Assembly (NCBI RefSeq): GCF_025361915.1
Contig: NZ_JANYJC010000135.1
Span: forward strand, 1 to 45,182
Origin: Chamaesiphon sp. GL140_3_metabinner_50
GTDB lineage: Bacteria > Cyanobacteriota > Cyanobacteriia > Cyanobacteriales > Chamaesiphonaceae
Direction of reading: 5' to 3'
Length of the DNA stretch: 45,182 nt
Below the pieces are notes generated by a model, which had not been told where the DNA came from, ran no database searches, and saw only the letters and a program-made list of their open reading frames with translations. The translations under genes were made by a program, and so were the position numbers. Numbering within the stretch: position 1 is the first letter of the stretch; each line of letters opens with the position of its first letter. Shown in pieces: positions 1 through 7,733 of the stretch.

Positions 1-586
1 CCTGAATCGGTTGATTCGCGACGGTTACGTCCACGCCCTATTAGGTGGTAATGCGATCGCCGTCCACGATATCGAGCAGTCTTTAATGGGCACCTCTTTG
101 GGCGTAGATATGCAGCGCGGTACCTCGGTACATGGCGGACACCGCCACCACCTGAAAGCAATTAATACAATTCGTCGCTGCGGGAGCATTGCCAACGCCG
201 TCGAACAAGGCATTTTGACAAGTGGCGTAATGTATGAGTGCGTCAAGCATCAGATTCCCTTTTCCCTCGCCGGATCGATTCGCGACGATGGCCCCTTGCC
301 CGATACTAAAATGGATCTGCTCGAAGCCCAGGCAGATTACGCGCGCTTAATTGAAGGTGCCGACCTAATTTTGATGTTATCGAGTATGCTCCATTCGATC
401 GGGGTCGGTAATATGACCCCCGCTGGTGTAAAAATGGTCTGTGTGGACATTAATCCTGCCGTAGTGACTAAACTCAGCGATCGCGGCTCGATCGAATCGA
501 TCGGCGTTGTCACCGATGTCGGATTATTCTTGAGCCTACTAATCCAACAACTCAACAAGCTGACAGGACAGTATGACAAGTTTTAG
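1..586 (+). CDS. agrE: Arginine dihydrolase/ornithine cyclodeaminase, C-terminal part (5' end outside window)
   Basis: The reading frame is open from the first bases of the window, so this is the last ~194 codons of a longer gene; the in-frame TTG at 11 is internal. The segment matches the C-terminal LOR/SDH-type domain of the cyanobacterial ArgZ/AgrE family (TIGR00300-like), with the conserved stretches HALLGGNAIAVHDIE and MLSSMLHSIGVGNMTP and a Rossmann-like end. In this family the N-terminal half (not visible) degrades arginine to ornithine and ammonia; the C-terminal half of Anabaena AgrE acts as ornithine cyclodeaminase, giving proline. It lies directly upstream of cphB and cphA, so it probably processes arginine released from cyanophycin. 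The last two codons (TTT TAG) are contributed by the heptamer array that starts at 582. Confidence 0.82.
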   Translation, partial: LNRLIRDGYVHALLGGNAIAVHDIEQSLMGTSLGVDMQRGTSVHGGHRHHLKAINTIRRCGSIANAVEQGILTSGVMYECVKHQIPFSLAGSIRDDGPLPDTKMDLLEAQADYARLIEGADLILMLSSMLHSIGVGNMTPAGVKMVCVDINPAVVTKLSDRGSIESIGVVTDVGLFLSLLIQQLNKLTGQYDKF

Positions 587-651
587 GTTTTAGGCTTTAG
601 GCTTTAGGCTTTAGGCTTTAGGCTTTAGGCTTTAGGCTTTAGGCTTTAGGA
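582..651 (+). repeat. Heptanucleotide tandem array (TTTAGGC)n
   Basis: Ten consecutive 7-bp units, mostly TTTAGGC; the first is TTTAGGT and the last TTTAGGA. The array starts inside the final codons of the upstream gene and supplies its TAG stop. This is the STRR type of short tandem repeat common in cyanobacteria. Confidence 0.95.
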
Positions 652-680
652 GGTAGAGGGTAAAGGGTAACGGAAAACTT

Positions 681-746
681 ACTCCTTACTCCTTACTTCT
701 TACTCCCACCTCCCACCTCCCCCCTCCCATCTCCCATCTCCCATCA
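681..746 (+). repeat. Heptanucleotide tandem array (ACTCCTT/CTCCCAT type)
   Basis: About nine 7-bp units that drift from ACTCCTT through CCTCCCA to TCTCCCA. The array ends just before the first possible cphB start. Its reverse complement resembles the AGTAAGG arrays near 7200 and 41000, so these belong to one repeat family. Confidence 0.9.
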
Positions 747-787
747 CAATTATGCTTGAAGTAAAGCCCATTCTAGTCCAACAATCT

Positions 788-1597
788 ATGGTCATTTCTA
801 CCCGCTATCCAGTCATGGTAATTGGGGGTGCAGAAGATAAGGTCAATGGCTGTGAGATCTTGAGAGCCTTCTTTGAAAGTGCTGGTGGACAGCAAGCTAG
901 CATTGGGATCGTACCGTGTGCGTCCCAAGAACCCAGCGTTGTTGGCGATCGTTACTACAAAATATTTCAGGGAATGGGCGCGCAACAAGTCCAAGTACTT
1001 GACATTCGACAGCCGAGAGAATGTGATGAAGAGAGATGGTTGGATATTTTGGAGCGATGTACGGGTATCTTTATTACAGGGGGAGATCAACAGCGATTGT
1101 GCGATCTCATTGGTGGGAGCAAGTTTATTGCATCCATCAAGCAGCGAATCGAACGGGGGGATCTCGTCATGGCGGGAACTAGTGCTGGCGCAGCCATCGT
1201 CGGTGAAAAGATGATTGCTGGCGGGAGCAGTGGTGAATCGCCAAATCAATTATTAGTCGATCTGACTGATGGTTTGGGAATTTTCCCCGATTTGTTAGTG
1301 GATCAACATTTCCACAACCGCAATCGGATGGCAAGATTAATGAGTGCGATCGCGGCCCATCCTGATAAATTAGGCATTGGCATCGATGAAGATACCTGTG
1401 CTGCTTTTGATGGTGAGGGCACCTTTGAAGTTATCGGCAAAGGTACCATTACCATTATCGATCCGCGAGAATTGACTCATACCAATTATCTGGATGTGGT
1501 GAAAACCTCGCCATTAAGTCTGCACAATCTGACAGTACATGTCTTGAGTAAAGGCAATCGGTATAACTATCAACATCGGACTGTCTTACCTTCTTAA
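788..1597 (+). CDS. cphB: Cyanophycinase
   Basis: Serine exopeptidase (S51-type) that cuts cyanophycin into beta-Asp-Arg dipeptides in the cytoplasm. Visible hallmarks are an N-terminal VIGGAEDKVNG segment, FITGGDQQRL, the nucleophile motif GTSAGAA, and DQHFHNRNRMARL. With the ATG at 788 the protein has 269 residues and the nucleophile is Ser132, matching the length and numbering of known cyanobacterial CphB. An ATG at 752 would add 12 unconserved residues encoded next to the repeat array, so 788 is preferred; neither start has a clear Shine-Dalgarno sequence. The gene sits 433 bp upstream of cphA on the same strand. Confidence 0.93.
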   Translation: MVISTRYPVMVIGGAEDKVNGCEILRAFFESAGGQQASIGIVPCASQEPSVVGDRYYKIFQGMGAQQVQVLDIRQPRECDEERWLDILERCTGIFITGGDQQRLCDLIGGSKFIASIKQRIERGDLVMAGTSAGAAIVGEKMIAGGSSGESPNQLLVDLTDGLGIFPDLLVDQHFHNRNRMARLMSAIAAHPDKLGIGIDEDTCAAFDGEGTFEVIGKGTITIIDPRELTHTNYLDVVKTSPLSLHNLTVHVLSKGNRYNYQHRTVLPS

Positions 1598-2030
1598 ATC
1601 GTAGTTAAGCCAAATTCGGTCGATCGGTAAGTACGATTGCTGCTGAAATTATTTCGCTCTTCAAGTTAAACCCGACTCGTACTTTAAGCCTTTTTGGCGA
1701 TTACCTTCGGTAGGTGATGCCAACGTTATAGTGTGCAGGGATACTTTTAAATAGCGATAATTAGCAAATGTTTGCGCTAGAATATTTCCAAGTATCAATA
1801 GTTAGCAAATTTGTGCGCTGTGATACTTTTAAATATCGATAGTTAGCAAATTTGTGTGCTGTGATACAGAAGTAGATACCCAACTTGAAATTAAGTTAAG
1901 AGTAAGATTTTTATATATGTTAAGTGAGATTTGAGTAGCCAAGATGCTTAACCTCAAACTTTAATAACTCTATCTAAAGAGTGATATATTACATTTAATT
2001 ACACAGTACTAAATAAAGCGCACTACATTT
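1598..2030 (+). promoter_or_regulatory. cphB-cphA intergenic region, probable cphA promoter region
   Basis: No coding sequence is evident. The stretch holds three 41-bp direct repeats (listed separately) followed by ~160 bp of AT-rich sequence up to the cphA ATG, which is a plausible place for the cphA promoter. I looked for the NtcA consensus GTA-N8-TAC by eye and did not find a convincing copy. No -10/-35 pair is assigned. Confidence 0.4.
1738..1867 (+). repeat. Three 41-bp tandem direct repeats upstream of cphA
   Basis: The core TTAGCAAAT occurs at 1761, 1802 and 1843, exactly 41 bp apart. Units run 1738-1778, 1779-1819 and 1820-1860; a fragment of a fourth (GTGATAC) follows at 1861. Each unit also carries a GATAC or GTATC-like segment and ends in GCGCT or GTGCT. 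Units 1 and 3 share ATACTTTTAAATA. The spacing is close to four helical turns, so the same face of DNA is presented repeatedly. Confidence 0.85.
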
Positions 2031-4775
2031 ATGAAAATTCTCCAAACCCAAACGCTTCGAGGCCCGAACTACTGGAGCATCCGCCGCTCAAAGCTGATTC
2101 TCGTGCGCCTGGATTTGGAGGATCTGGCCGATCGACCTTCTAATACCATTCCGGGGTTTTATGAAGGTTTAGTCGCAACTTTGCCCAGCCTAGAAGAGCA
2201 TCACTGCTCGCCGGGATGTCGCGGGGGTTTTTTGAGTCGGGTCAAAACATCGACAATGATGGGGCATATTCTAGAGCATGTGGCTCTGGAGCTGCAAACC
2301 CTAGCGGGGATGGAAGTTGGCTTTGGGCGCACCCGCGAGACAGCTACAGATGGCATCTATCAAGTCGCGATTGAGTACCAAATTGAAACCGCTGGACGTT
2401 ATGCCGTCAGAGCCGCACTCCGGCTGTGTGAGAGTATCGTCGATACTGGTAGCTACCCCACCGCCGAACTAGAGCGAGACTTGAACGATTTAATCGAGCT
2501 GCGGGATGAAGCCGCATTGGGAGCCAGCACCGAGGCACTAGTCCGCGAAGCTCACCGGATGGGCATCCCCTCGATGACGCTAGATACTTGCGATCTGATT
2601 CAATTTGGCTACGGTAAATATCAAAAACGCATTCAGGCGGCTCTAACTTCCCACAGCAACGTGCTGGGGGTAGAGTTAGCTTGCGATAAGGAACGTACCA
2701 AAAAAATTCTGGCGAGTATGGGCGTACCCGTGCCCGTGGGGATGACGATTGATTCCTTTGGCGAGTTGGCAGGCGCGGTCGAACGATTGGGCTACCCGAT
2801 CGTGATTAAGCCTTTAAATGGCAACCACGGGCGCGGTGTGAGTATCGATATCAAAACGTGGGAACAGGCAGAAGTCGCCTACGATCGCGCGCGGGATATC
2901 TCTAAAGGCACGATCGTCGAACACTTCTATCAAGGTCGGGATCACCGGATTTTGGTAGTAAATCACAAAGTCGTAGCAGTCGCCGAGCGCGTCCCCGCAC
3001 ACGTTGTCGGTAGCGGCTTGTGGACGATCGCCGCCCTAGTCGAGCAAGAGAATCAAAATCCGCAGCGCGGCAAGGGTCACGATAATATGCTCACCCAGAT
3101 TGAAATCGACGACTCGACCAAGGAACTACTCGATCGACAAGGCTATACCCTCGATACCATTTTACCAGAGGGCGAAATTTGTTACCTGCGGGCGACAGCA
3201 AATCTCAGCACGGGCGGGATCGCGATCGATCGTACCGATGAAATCCATCCCCATACCGTCTGGATCGCCGAGCGCGTCTCACACATTATCGGTTTAGATG
3301 TGATCGGGATCGATGTAATTACCACCGATATTACTAAAACCCTCGCCGAGGCAGATGGTACGATCGTCGAAGTCAATGCCGCACCGGGCTTGCGGATGCA
3401 CATCGCCCCCAGTCAAGGTGTCGGTCGGAATGTGGCTGCGCCGATCCTGCAAATGTTATTTCCCCCCGGAACGCCAACGCGAATTCCGGTCGTGGCAATT
3501 ACGGGTACTAATGGTAAAACTACAACCACCCGCGCGATCGCCCATATCTTCAGTCAAGTATATGATTCGGTTGGTTTTACCACTACCGACGGCATCTATA
3601 TCGGCGATCGTCTAGTCGAAAAAGGCGATACTACAGGCCCTCAAAGTGCCCAGATTATTCTCCAAGATCCGACAGTGGATATTGCCGTACTCGAAACCGC
3701 ACGCGGCGGCATTCTTCGCTCTGGGCTTGCTTTCCAATCCTGCGATGTTGGGGTGGTACTAAATGTCGCAGCCGATCATTTGGGCTTAGGCGATATCGAC
3801 AATATCGACCAAATGGCCAAAGTCAAAGCCGTCATCGCCGAAGCAGTTCACGCCGATGGTTATGCGGTACTGAATGCCGACGACGATCGCGTCGCGGCAA
3901 TGGCAAAGCATGTCGTCGGGAAGGTGGCTTATTTCTCGATGGACTCTGATAACCCCCTCGTTCGCGCCCACGTTCAGCGCGGGGGCATTGCTGCCGTGTT
4001 AGAAGAGGGCTACATTTCGATCTTGCAGCAAGATTGGGTACACCGGATCGAGAAAGTCGAGCGCGTACCGATTACCCTGGGCGGACGGGCACCATTTATG
4101 ATCGCCAATGCCCTCGCCGCGAGTCTAGCCACCTTCGTTCAGGGGATGAAAATCGAGCAAATTCGGGCGGGTTTACGCACCTTCCGGGCTTCAGCAGAGC
4201 AGACCCCCGGACGGATGAATTTATTCAACCTGGGCAATTATCACGCGCTAGTAGATTATGCCCACAATCCAGCGGGGTATGCAGCAGTTGGCAGTTTTGT
4301 CAAGAACTGGCCGGGTAAATCGATCGGAGTCATTGGCGGCCCAGGCGATCGCCGCGATGAAGATTTAATCGAATTGGGTCGGCTCTCTGCTACATTCTTC
4401 GATCGGATCGTCATTAAAGAAGATGAGGATCTGCGCGGTCGCGATCGGGGTGAAGTAGCCGCATTAATCGTCCAAGGGATCGCTCAAGCCAAAACCGAGA
4501 CTCCCGTCCCCCACACGATTCAGCTCAACGAAGGCGAAGCACTCGAATGGGCATTAGATCGGGCGGCTGATAATGCATTGGTGGCGATTTTTGCTGATAA
4601 TGTCACTCAATCGATCGCGCTGATTATGTCCCGCAATCCGATTGTTGATGATGTACCAGTAACATCGCCACCAGATCTCAAACTAGTCGGTTTGCCAATC
4701 GCTGCACCAATCGCGATCGGGAATAGCAACAACGGCGATAGTGCCCATGTATTGTCGGCAAAACCCAAGAGCTAG
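2031..4775 (+). CDS. cphA: Cyanophycin synthetase
   Basis: Makes cyanophycin (multi-L-arginyl-poly-L-aspartate) from Asp, Arg and ATP without ribosomes. Three parts are visible in 914 residues: an N-terminal domain with HHCSPGCRGGF (about residues 63-73); an ATP-grasp domain (about 200-470) with KPLNGNHGRGVS and EVNAAPGLRMH; and a Mur-ligase-like domain (about 485-880) with the P-loop GTNGKTTTT near residue 492, then LETARGGILR and DYAHNP. The first ATP-grasp site adds Asp and the Mur-type site adds Arg in known CphA. The length is slightly above the usual ~875-900 because of an extra Gly/Asn/Ser-containing tail. It follows cphB on the same strand, but the 433-bp gap and repeats suggest it also has its own promoter. 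Confidence 0.96.
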   Translation: MKILQTQTLRGPNYWSIRRSKLILVRLDLEDLADRPSNTIPGFYEGLVATLPSLEEHHCSPGCRGGFLSRVKTSTMMGHILEHVALELQTLAGMEVGFGRTRETATDGIYQVAIEYQIETAGRYAVRAALRLCESIVDTGSYPTAELERDLNDLIELRDEAALGASTEALVREAHRMGIPSMTLDTCDLIQFGYGKYQKRIQAALTSHSNVLGVELACDKERTKKILASMGVPVPVGMTIDSFGELAGAVERLGYPIVIKPLNGNHGRGVSIDIKTWEQAEVAYDRARDISKGTIVEHFYQGRDHRILVVNHKVVAVAERVPAHVVGSGLWTIAALVEQENQNPQRGKGHDNMLTQIEIDDSTKELLDRQGYTLDTILPEGEICYLRATANLSTGGIAIDRTDEIHPHTVWIAERVSHIIGLDVIGIDVITTDITKTLAEADGTIVEVNAAPGLRMHIAPSQGVGRNVAAPILQMLFPPGTPTRIPVVAITGTNGKTTTTRAIAHIFSQVYDSVGFTTTDGIYIGDRLVEKGDTTGPQSAQIILQDPTVDIAVLETARGGILRSGLAFQSCDVGVVLNVAADHLGLGDIDNIDQMAKVKAVIAEAVHADGYAVLNADDDRVAAMAKHVVGKVAYFSMDSDNPLVRAHVQRGGIAAVLEEGYISILQQDWVHRIEKVERVPITLGGRAPFMIANALAASLATFVQGMKIEQIRAGLRTFRASAEQTPGRMNLFNLGNYHALVDYAHNPAGYAAVGSFVKNWPGKSIGVIGGPGDRRDEDLIELGRLSATFFDRIVIKEDEDLRGRDRGEVAALIVQGIAQAKTETPVPHTIQLNEGEALEWALDRAADNALVAIFADNVTQSIALIMSRNPIVDDVPVTSPPDLKLVGLPIAAPIAIGNSNNGDSAHVLSAKPKS

Positions 4776-4813
4776 TCACAGTATCGATCGTCAATTAACA
4801 TTTCTAATCGGGT

Positions 4814-4887
4814 AGGGGCAATGTCTTGTCGGTTTTTTTATTCGGAGGGAACCTCCGAATAAAACCGCCGCTTGATGAATTGCCCCT
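4814..4887. repeat. Nested inverted repeat downstream of cphA
   Basis: Outer arms AGGGGCAAT (4814-4822) and ATTGCCCCT (4879-4887) enclose an inner hairpin. The inner arms are 4830-4848 and 4852-4867, with loop GAA; the left arm has three extra T. There is no T-run on the exit side, so it is not a classical intrinsic terminator. It could act as an RNA processing or termination structure after cphA, or be a small palindromic mobile repeat. Confidence 0.7.
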
Positions 4888-4980
4888 ATTTGTTGTGGTA
4901 AATAAAGCAAGTATACATATTACTTGACTTAATTGTATTTCTCGCCGTATTATCGATCGAGTTTTAACTAAGGATTTAGC

Positions 4981-6051
4981 ATGACCCAGCGAAATAATAC
5001 CATTGATATCACCAAAGGGCTGGGAATAGCTTTAGTTGTGCTCGGTCATAACTGGATTGCTCTACATGAAGATAAAGGTATCCTGTTTAGATTAATTTTC
5101 TCATTTCACATGCCTTTATTTTTCTTTGTTTCAGGAATATTCCTCAAAGAATCTGAGCCGATAAAGCCATTCATTTTTTCAAAGGTAGATTCTTTATTGA
5201 AGCCATATCTAGTTGTCTTAATATGCGTAGGTATTGGCGAAATGTTGTCTCATCACCCACTTTGGATAAAGCACATTTTTGGGATAGTCTATGGAACAGG
5301 TAGTACGATCGCGTGGGAAGCACTTTGGTTTTTACCACATCTATTTATTGCTCTATTATTTTCAAGATTATTTTTGAACATAACAGATAAATTCAAGTAT
5401 AAGTTGGTTTTAAGAATCTCGGCTAATACATTTTTTTTGATAATCGGTGCAACATTTATCGATGTTTTTTGGCGAATCGACGTATCAAATTTAAGTTATG
5501 CTAATACGATGTTTGGTCAAATGAAATATTTACCAGGACTCCCATTTAGCATTGACATTATCTGGATTAGCTCTGCTTTTATTATGTTTGGATTTTTGAT
5601 GAGACAAAATATTCAATCGTTGCGCTTTAATTATTTAGGTTTCTTTGGTGCAATACTCATATTTTCTCTATTGCACTATTGGTTCGATCGAACTCTCGAT
5701 CTAAATAAGAGAGTATATGGAGATGCGATTATCTCATCATTAAAAGCAATGCTAGGTATATACATTACTATCTCTTTTGCCACATTAATGGATAATTTTG
5801 TTGTCATCAAGAAAATCCTGGCATATTTAGGGTCGAGCAGCCTATTTATCTTGATATTTCATGGTATTCTACAGGAAAAATCGTTCGAGTTTCTTTCTCT
5901 TCTAAGCAAAGCGGACTACTTCAATTCGCTATTGGCATTTCTTGTGGGTATCATCGCACCAATTATACTTTTAGAAACCATCAAGCGGCAACCGCTGATG
6001 TCAGCAATGCTTCTACCCAGAAAATTAAAACCTTTATATAAAAATTGCTAG
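4981..6051 (+). CDS. Membrane acyltransferase, acyltransferase-3/fucose 4-O-acetylase-like family
   Basis: A 356-residue, very hydrophobic protein with about ten predicted membrane segments. The start DITKGLGIALVVLGHNW, with the His at residue 23, is the hallmark of the acyltransferase-3 superfamily, which O-acetylates sugars and other cell-surface compounds. RLIFSFHMPLFFFVSGIF, immediately after, is also typical. The ATG has a good ribosome-binding site (AAGGA, ~8 nt upstream). The gene is visibly more AT-rich than cphA before it and is isolated from polysaccharide genes, which hints at separate acquisition. The substrate cannot be told from the sequence. Confidence 0.85.
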   Translation: MTQRNNTIDITKGLGIALVVLGHNWIALHEDKGILFRLIFSFHMPLFFFVSGIFLKESEPIKPFIFSKVDSLLKPYLVVLICVGIGEMLSHHPLWIKHIFGIVYGTGSTIAWEALWFLPHLFIALLFSRLFLNITDKFKYKLVLRISANTFFLIIGATFIDVFWRIDVSNLSYANTMFGQMKYLPGLPFSIDIIWISSAFIMFGFLMRQNIQSLRFNYLGFFGAILIFSLLHYWFDRTLDLNKRVYGDAIISSLKAMLGIYITISFATLMDNFVVIKKILAYLGSSSLFILIFHGILQEKSFEFLSLLSKADYFNSLLAFLVGIIAPIILLETIKRQPLMSAMLLPRKLKPLYKNC

Positions 6052-6100
6052 GATCGAACAGCGACTATTCCCCATCTGTTGCTCTACACAAAACAGATCG

Positions 6101-7150
6101 TTAACCCTCGCAACCCGGACGAGCTAACAGCCCTGGATATGGGTTATCGGCAAATACCCGATCGGGATGAGTTAATAACTCGCGATCGCACACCCCAAAT
6201 AATTCCGCTTCAGTCTGCGCCTTCCGCATCTCTTTCAAAAATACACCCGCCGGATCTACCCCCTGTCCGATATAGTTGAGATACATCTTCAGACGGCTGA
6301 TGCGCGATCTTTCCTGGATTGCTTGTACCGTAGGCATCCGAAACAATCGATCGATATAATCGCGTACCTGAGCTAGCGTCACCACTTCAACTGGTTGTCG
6401 CGCCAACGCTTGACGAATTTGCTTAAAAATCCAAGGATTGCGAATCGCAGATCTGCCGATCGAAACTCCCGCCGCTTGGGTAAAGCCAAGAATTTCGAGT
6501 GCGGTAGGTGCCGAAGTCACGTTCCCATTTGCCAATACCGGACACCGCAATCGAGATACCGCATGGGCGATCGAGTCATAATGGACGGTACCGTGATACA
6601 TTTCCTTCACCGTCCGACCGTGTAAACTCAATAAATCGATCTGATGTCGATCGATCGATGCCAAGACGCGATCGAAATTGGCAGTATCTTCAAATCCAAT
6701 CCGCATCTTCACCGTAAACCGTCCAGCTATAGCCGAGCGTAACTCGCCTAGAATCCGATCGATTTTATCGGGATCGCGCAACAGTCCCCCACCGACATTC
6801 TTCCGATAAATTTTGGGTGCGGGACAACCCATATTTAAATCTATTCCCGCGATCGGATAATGACTGAGTAAGTGCGCCGTCCGCACCAGATCGGGGATGC
6901 TCTCACCCAGCATCTGAGCGAAAATCGGGCGACCTGTAGTATTTTCGACGATCGCTTTAACGATATGTTTTTCCGGGCGCGAAGTCTCATGCACCCGTAA
7001 ATATTCAGTAAAAAAGTAGTCCGGACAGCCATAACTAGCGATCGTCGTCATAAAGCAAACATCCGTCACATCCTGCATGGGTGCTAAGGCTGTCACCGTC
7101 GCTAAATTAGCAGTCGGAGCATCGAGAGTAGTCACATTGAGCAGCGTCAT
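6101..7150 (-). CDS. tRNA-dihydrouridine synthase family protein
   Basis: FMN enzyme that reduces uridine to dihydrouridine in tRNA. Family signatures run in order: ALAPMQDVTD at the N-terminus; GIDLNMGCPAPK, with the catalytic Cys in GCP; KMRIGF, the conserved Lys; LLSLHGRT, the conserved His; and ANGNV and GVSIGRSAIRNPWIF, the FMN phosphate loop. At 349 residues it has normal length. It reads opposite to its left neighbour and is not in an obvious operon. Which uridine position it modifies is not decidable here. Confidence 0.92.
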   Translation of the reverse strand: MTLLNVTTLDAPTANLATVTALAPMQDVTDVCFMTTIASYGCPDYFFTEYLRVHETSRPEKHIVKAIVENTTGRPIFAQMLGESIPDLVRTAHLLSHYPIAGIDLNMGCPAPKIYRKNVGGGLLRDPDKIDRILGELRSAIAGRFTVKMRIGFEDTANFDRVLASIDRHQIDLLSLHGRTVKEMYHGTVHYDSIAHAVSRLRCPVLANGNVTSAPTALEILGFTQAAGVSIGRSAIRNPWIFKQIRQALARQPVEVVTLAQVRDYIDRLFRMPTVQAIQERSRISRLKMYLNYIGQGVDPAGVFLKEMRKAQTEAELFGVCDRELLTHPDRVFADNPYPGLLARPGCEG

Positions 7151-7182
7151 GTAAATAGCATACCAACTCTGGTTACTATTTT

Positions 7183-7329
7183 GGAGAGGGGGAGAGGGGG
7201 AGTAAGGAGTAAGAAGTAAGGAGTATGGAAAATCCCCTCCTTGGAGGGGTGCCCGTAGGGCGGGGTGGGTAGATCTTCGCTAAAACCTAAAACCTAAAAC
7301 CTAAAACCTAAAACCTAAAACCTAAAACC
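7183..7329 (-). repeat. Two heptamer arrays between a minus-strand hypothetical gene and the dihydrouridine synthase gene
   Basis: From 7201 to 7228 there are AGTAAGG/AGTAAGA units, preceded by G-rich GGAGAGGG copies. From 7281 to 7329 there are seven perfect TAAAACC units, read on the minus strand as TTTAGG-type repeats. The second array begins 4 bp after the stop of the minus-strand gene at 7334. A GC-rich unrelated segment separates the two arrays. Confidence 0.9.
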
Positions 7330-7333
7330 TAAA

Positions 7334-7699
7334 TCACATCATGCCCCAGTATTCTGGTTTGACCGAATCTTCGATCGCTAGTAGCCACGCCGCCAGATCG
7401 AAACCTACTGCTACTCGCCAGACTTGCACCTGTGCGAACTGTCGATCTGTACCGCGACAGACGAGCCAGCGATAGCTCCAATAGCTCAATGCCACCCATC
7501 GGAGATAACGACGTTTCAACCAGCGCAAGGGATTGCGTCGAAAAGAATTGAATTGTCCGCGCATTGGTAAATTTTTAACAGATTTTAATATATCTAAACA
7601 ATTATGCCAAAGATTTTCCCACTTAGCTCGATCTCTAGTGAAGTTAACAACGACTCGCGATCGCCTGATGTAGTTTAAAATAGGATTAAATCGTCTCAA
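7334..7699 (-). CDS. Hypothetical basic protein
   Basis: An open frame of 121 residues, unusually rich in Arg and Trp (for example NPLRWLKRRYLRWVALSYWSYRW). I do not recognise a family. The in-frame ATG at 7564 would give a 76-residue protein beginning MRGQFNSFRRN, which may be the real product. No signal peptide is clear; the RWVALSYWSYRWLV segment is only weakly hydrophobic. It diverges from the TonB-like gene at 7734, with ~35 bp between if the long start is used. Its stop lies 4 bp from a heptamer array. Whether it is expressed is uncertain. Confidence 0.5.
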   Translation of the reverse strand: MRRFNPILNYIRRSRVVVNFTRDRAKWENLWHNCLDILKSVKNLPMRGQFNSFRRNPLRWLKRRYLRWVALSYWSYRWLVCRGTDRQFAQVQVWRVAVGFDLAAWLLAIEDSVKPEYWGMM

Positions 7700-7733
7700 T
7701 CCTAGTGTCTGACAGTTAGCGTTTACGGTAAAT

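Noticed and set aside
582-651. Telomere-like or CRISPR-like repeat
   Set aside because: Units are 7 bp with no spacers and lie inside a chromosome-type gene context; this fits an STRR array.
773-1249. 158-codon open frame opposite cphB
   Set aside because: Shadow of the cphB codons; no domain or ribosome site.
1598-2030. NtcA binding site for cphA
   Set aside because: I looked for GTA-N8-TAC by eye; the near candidates do not keep both half sites.
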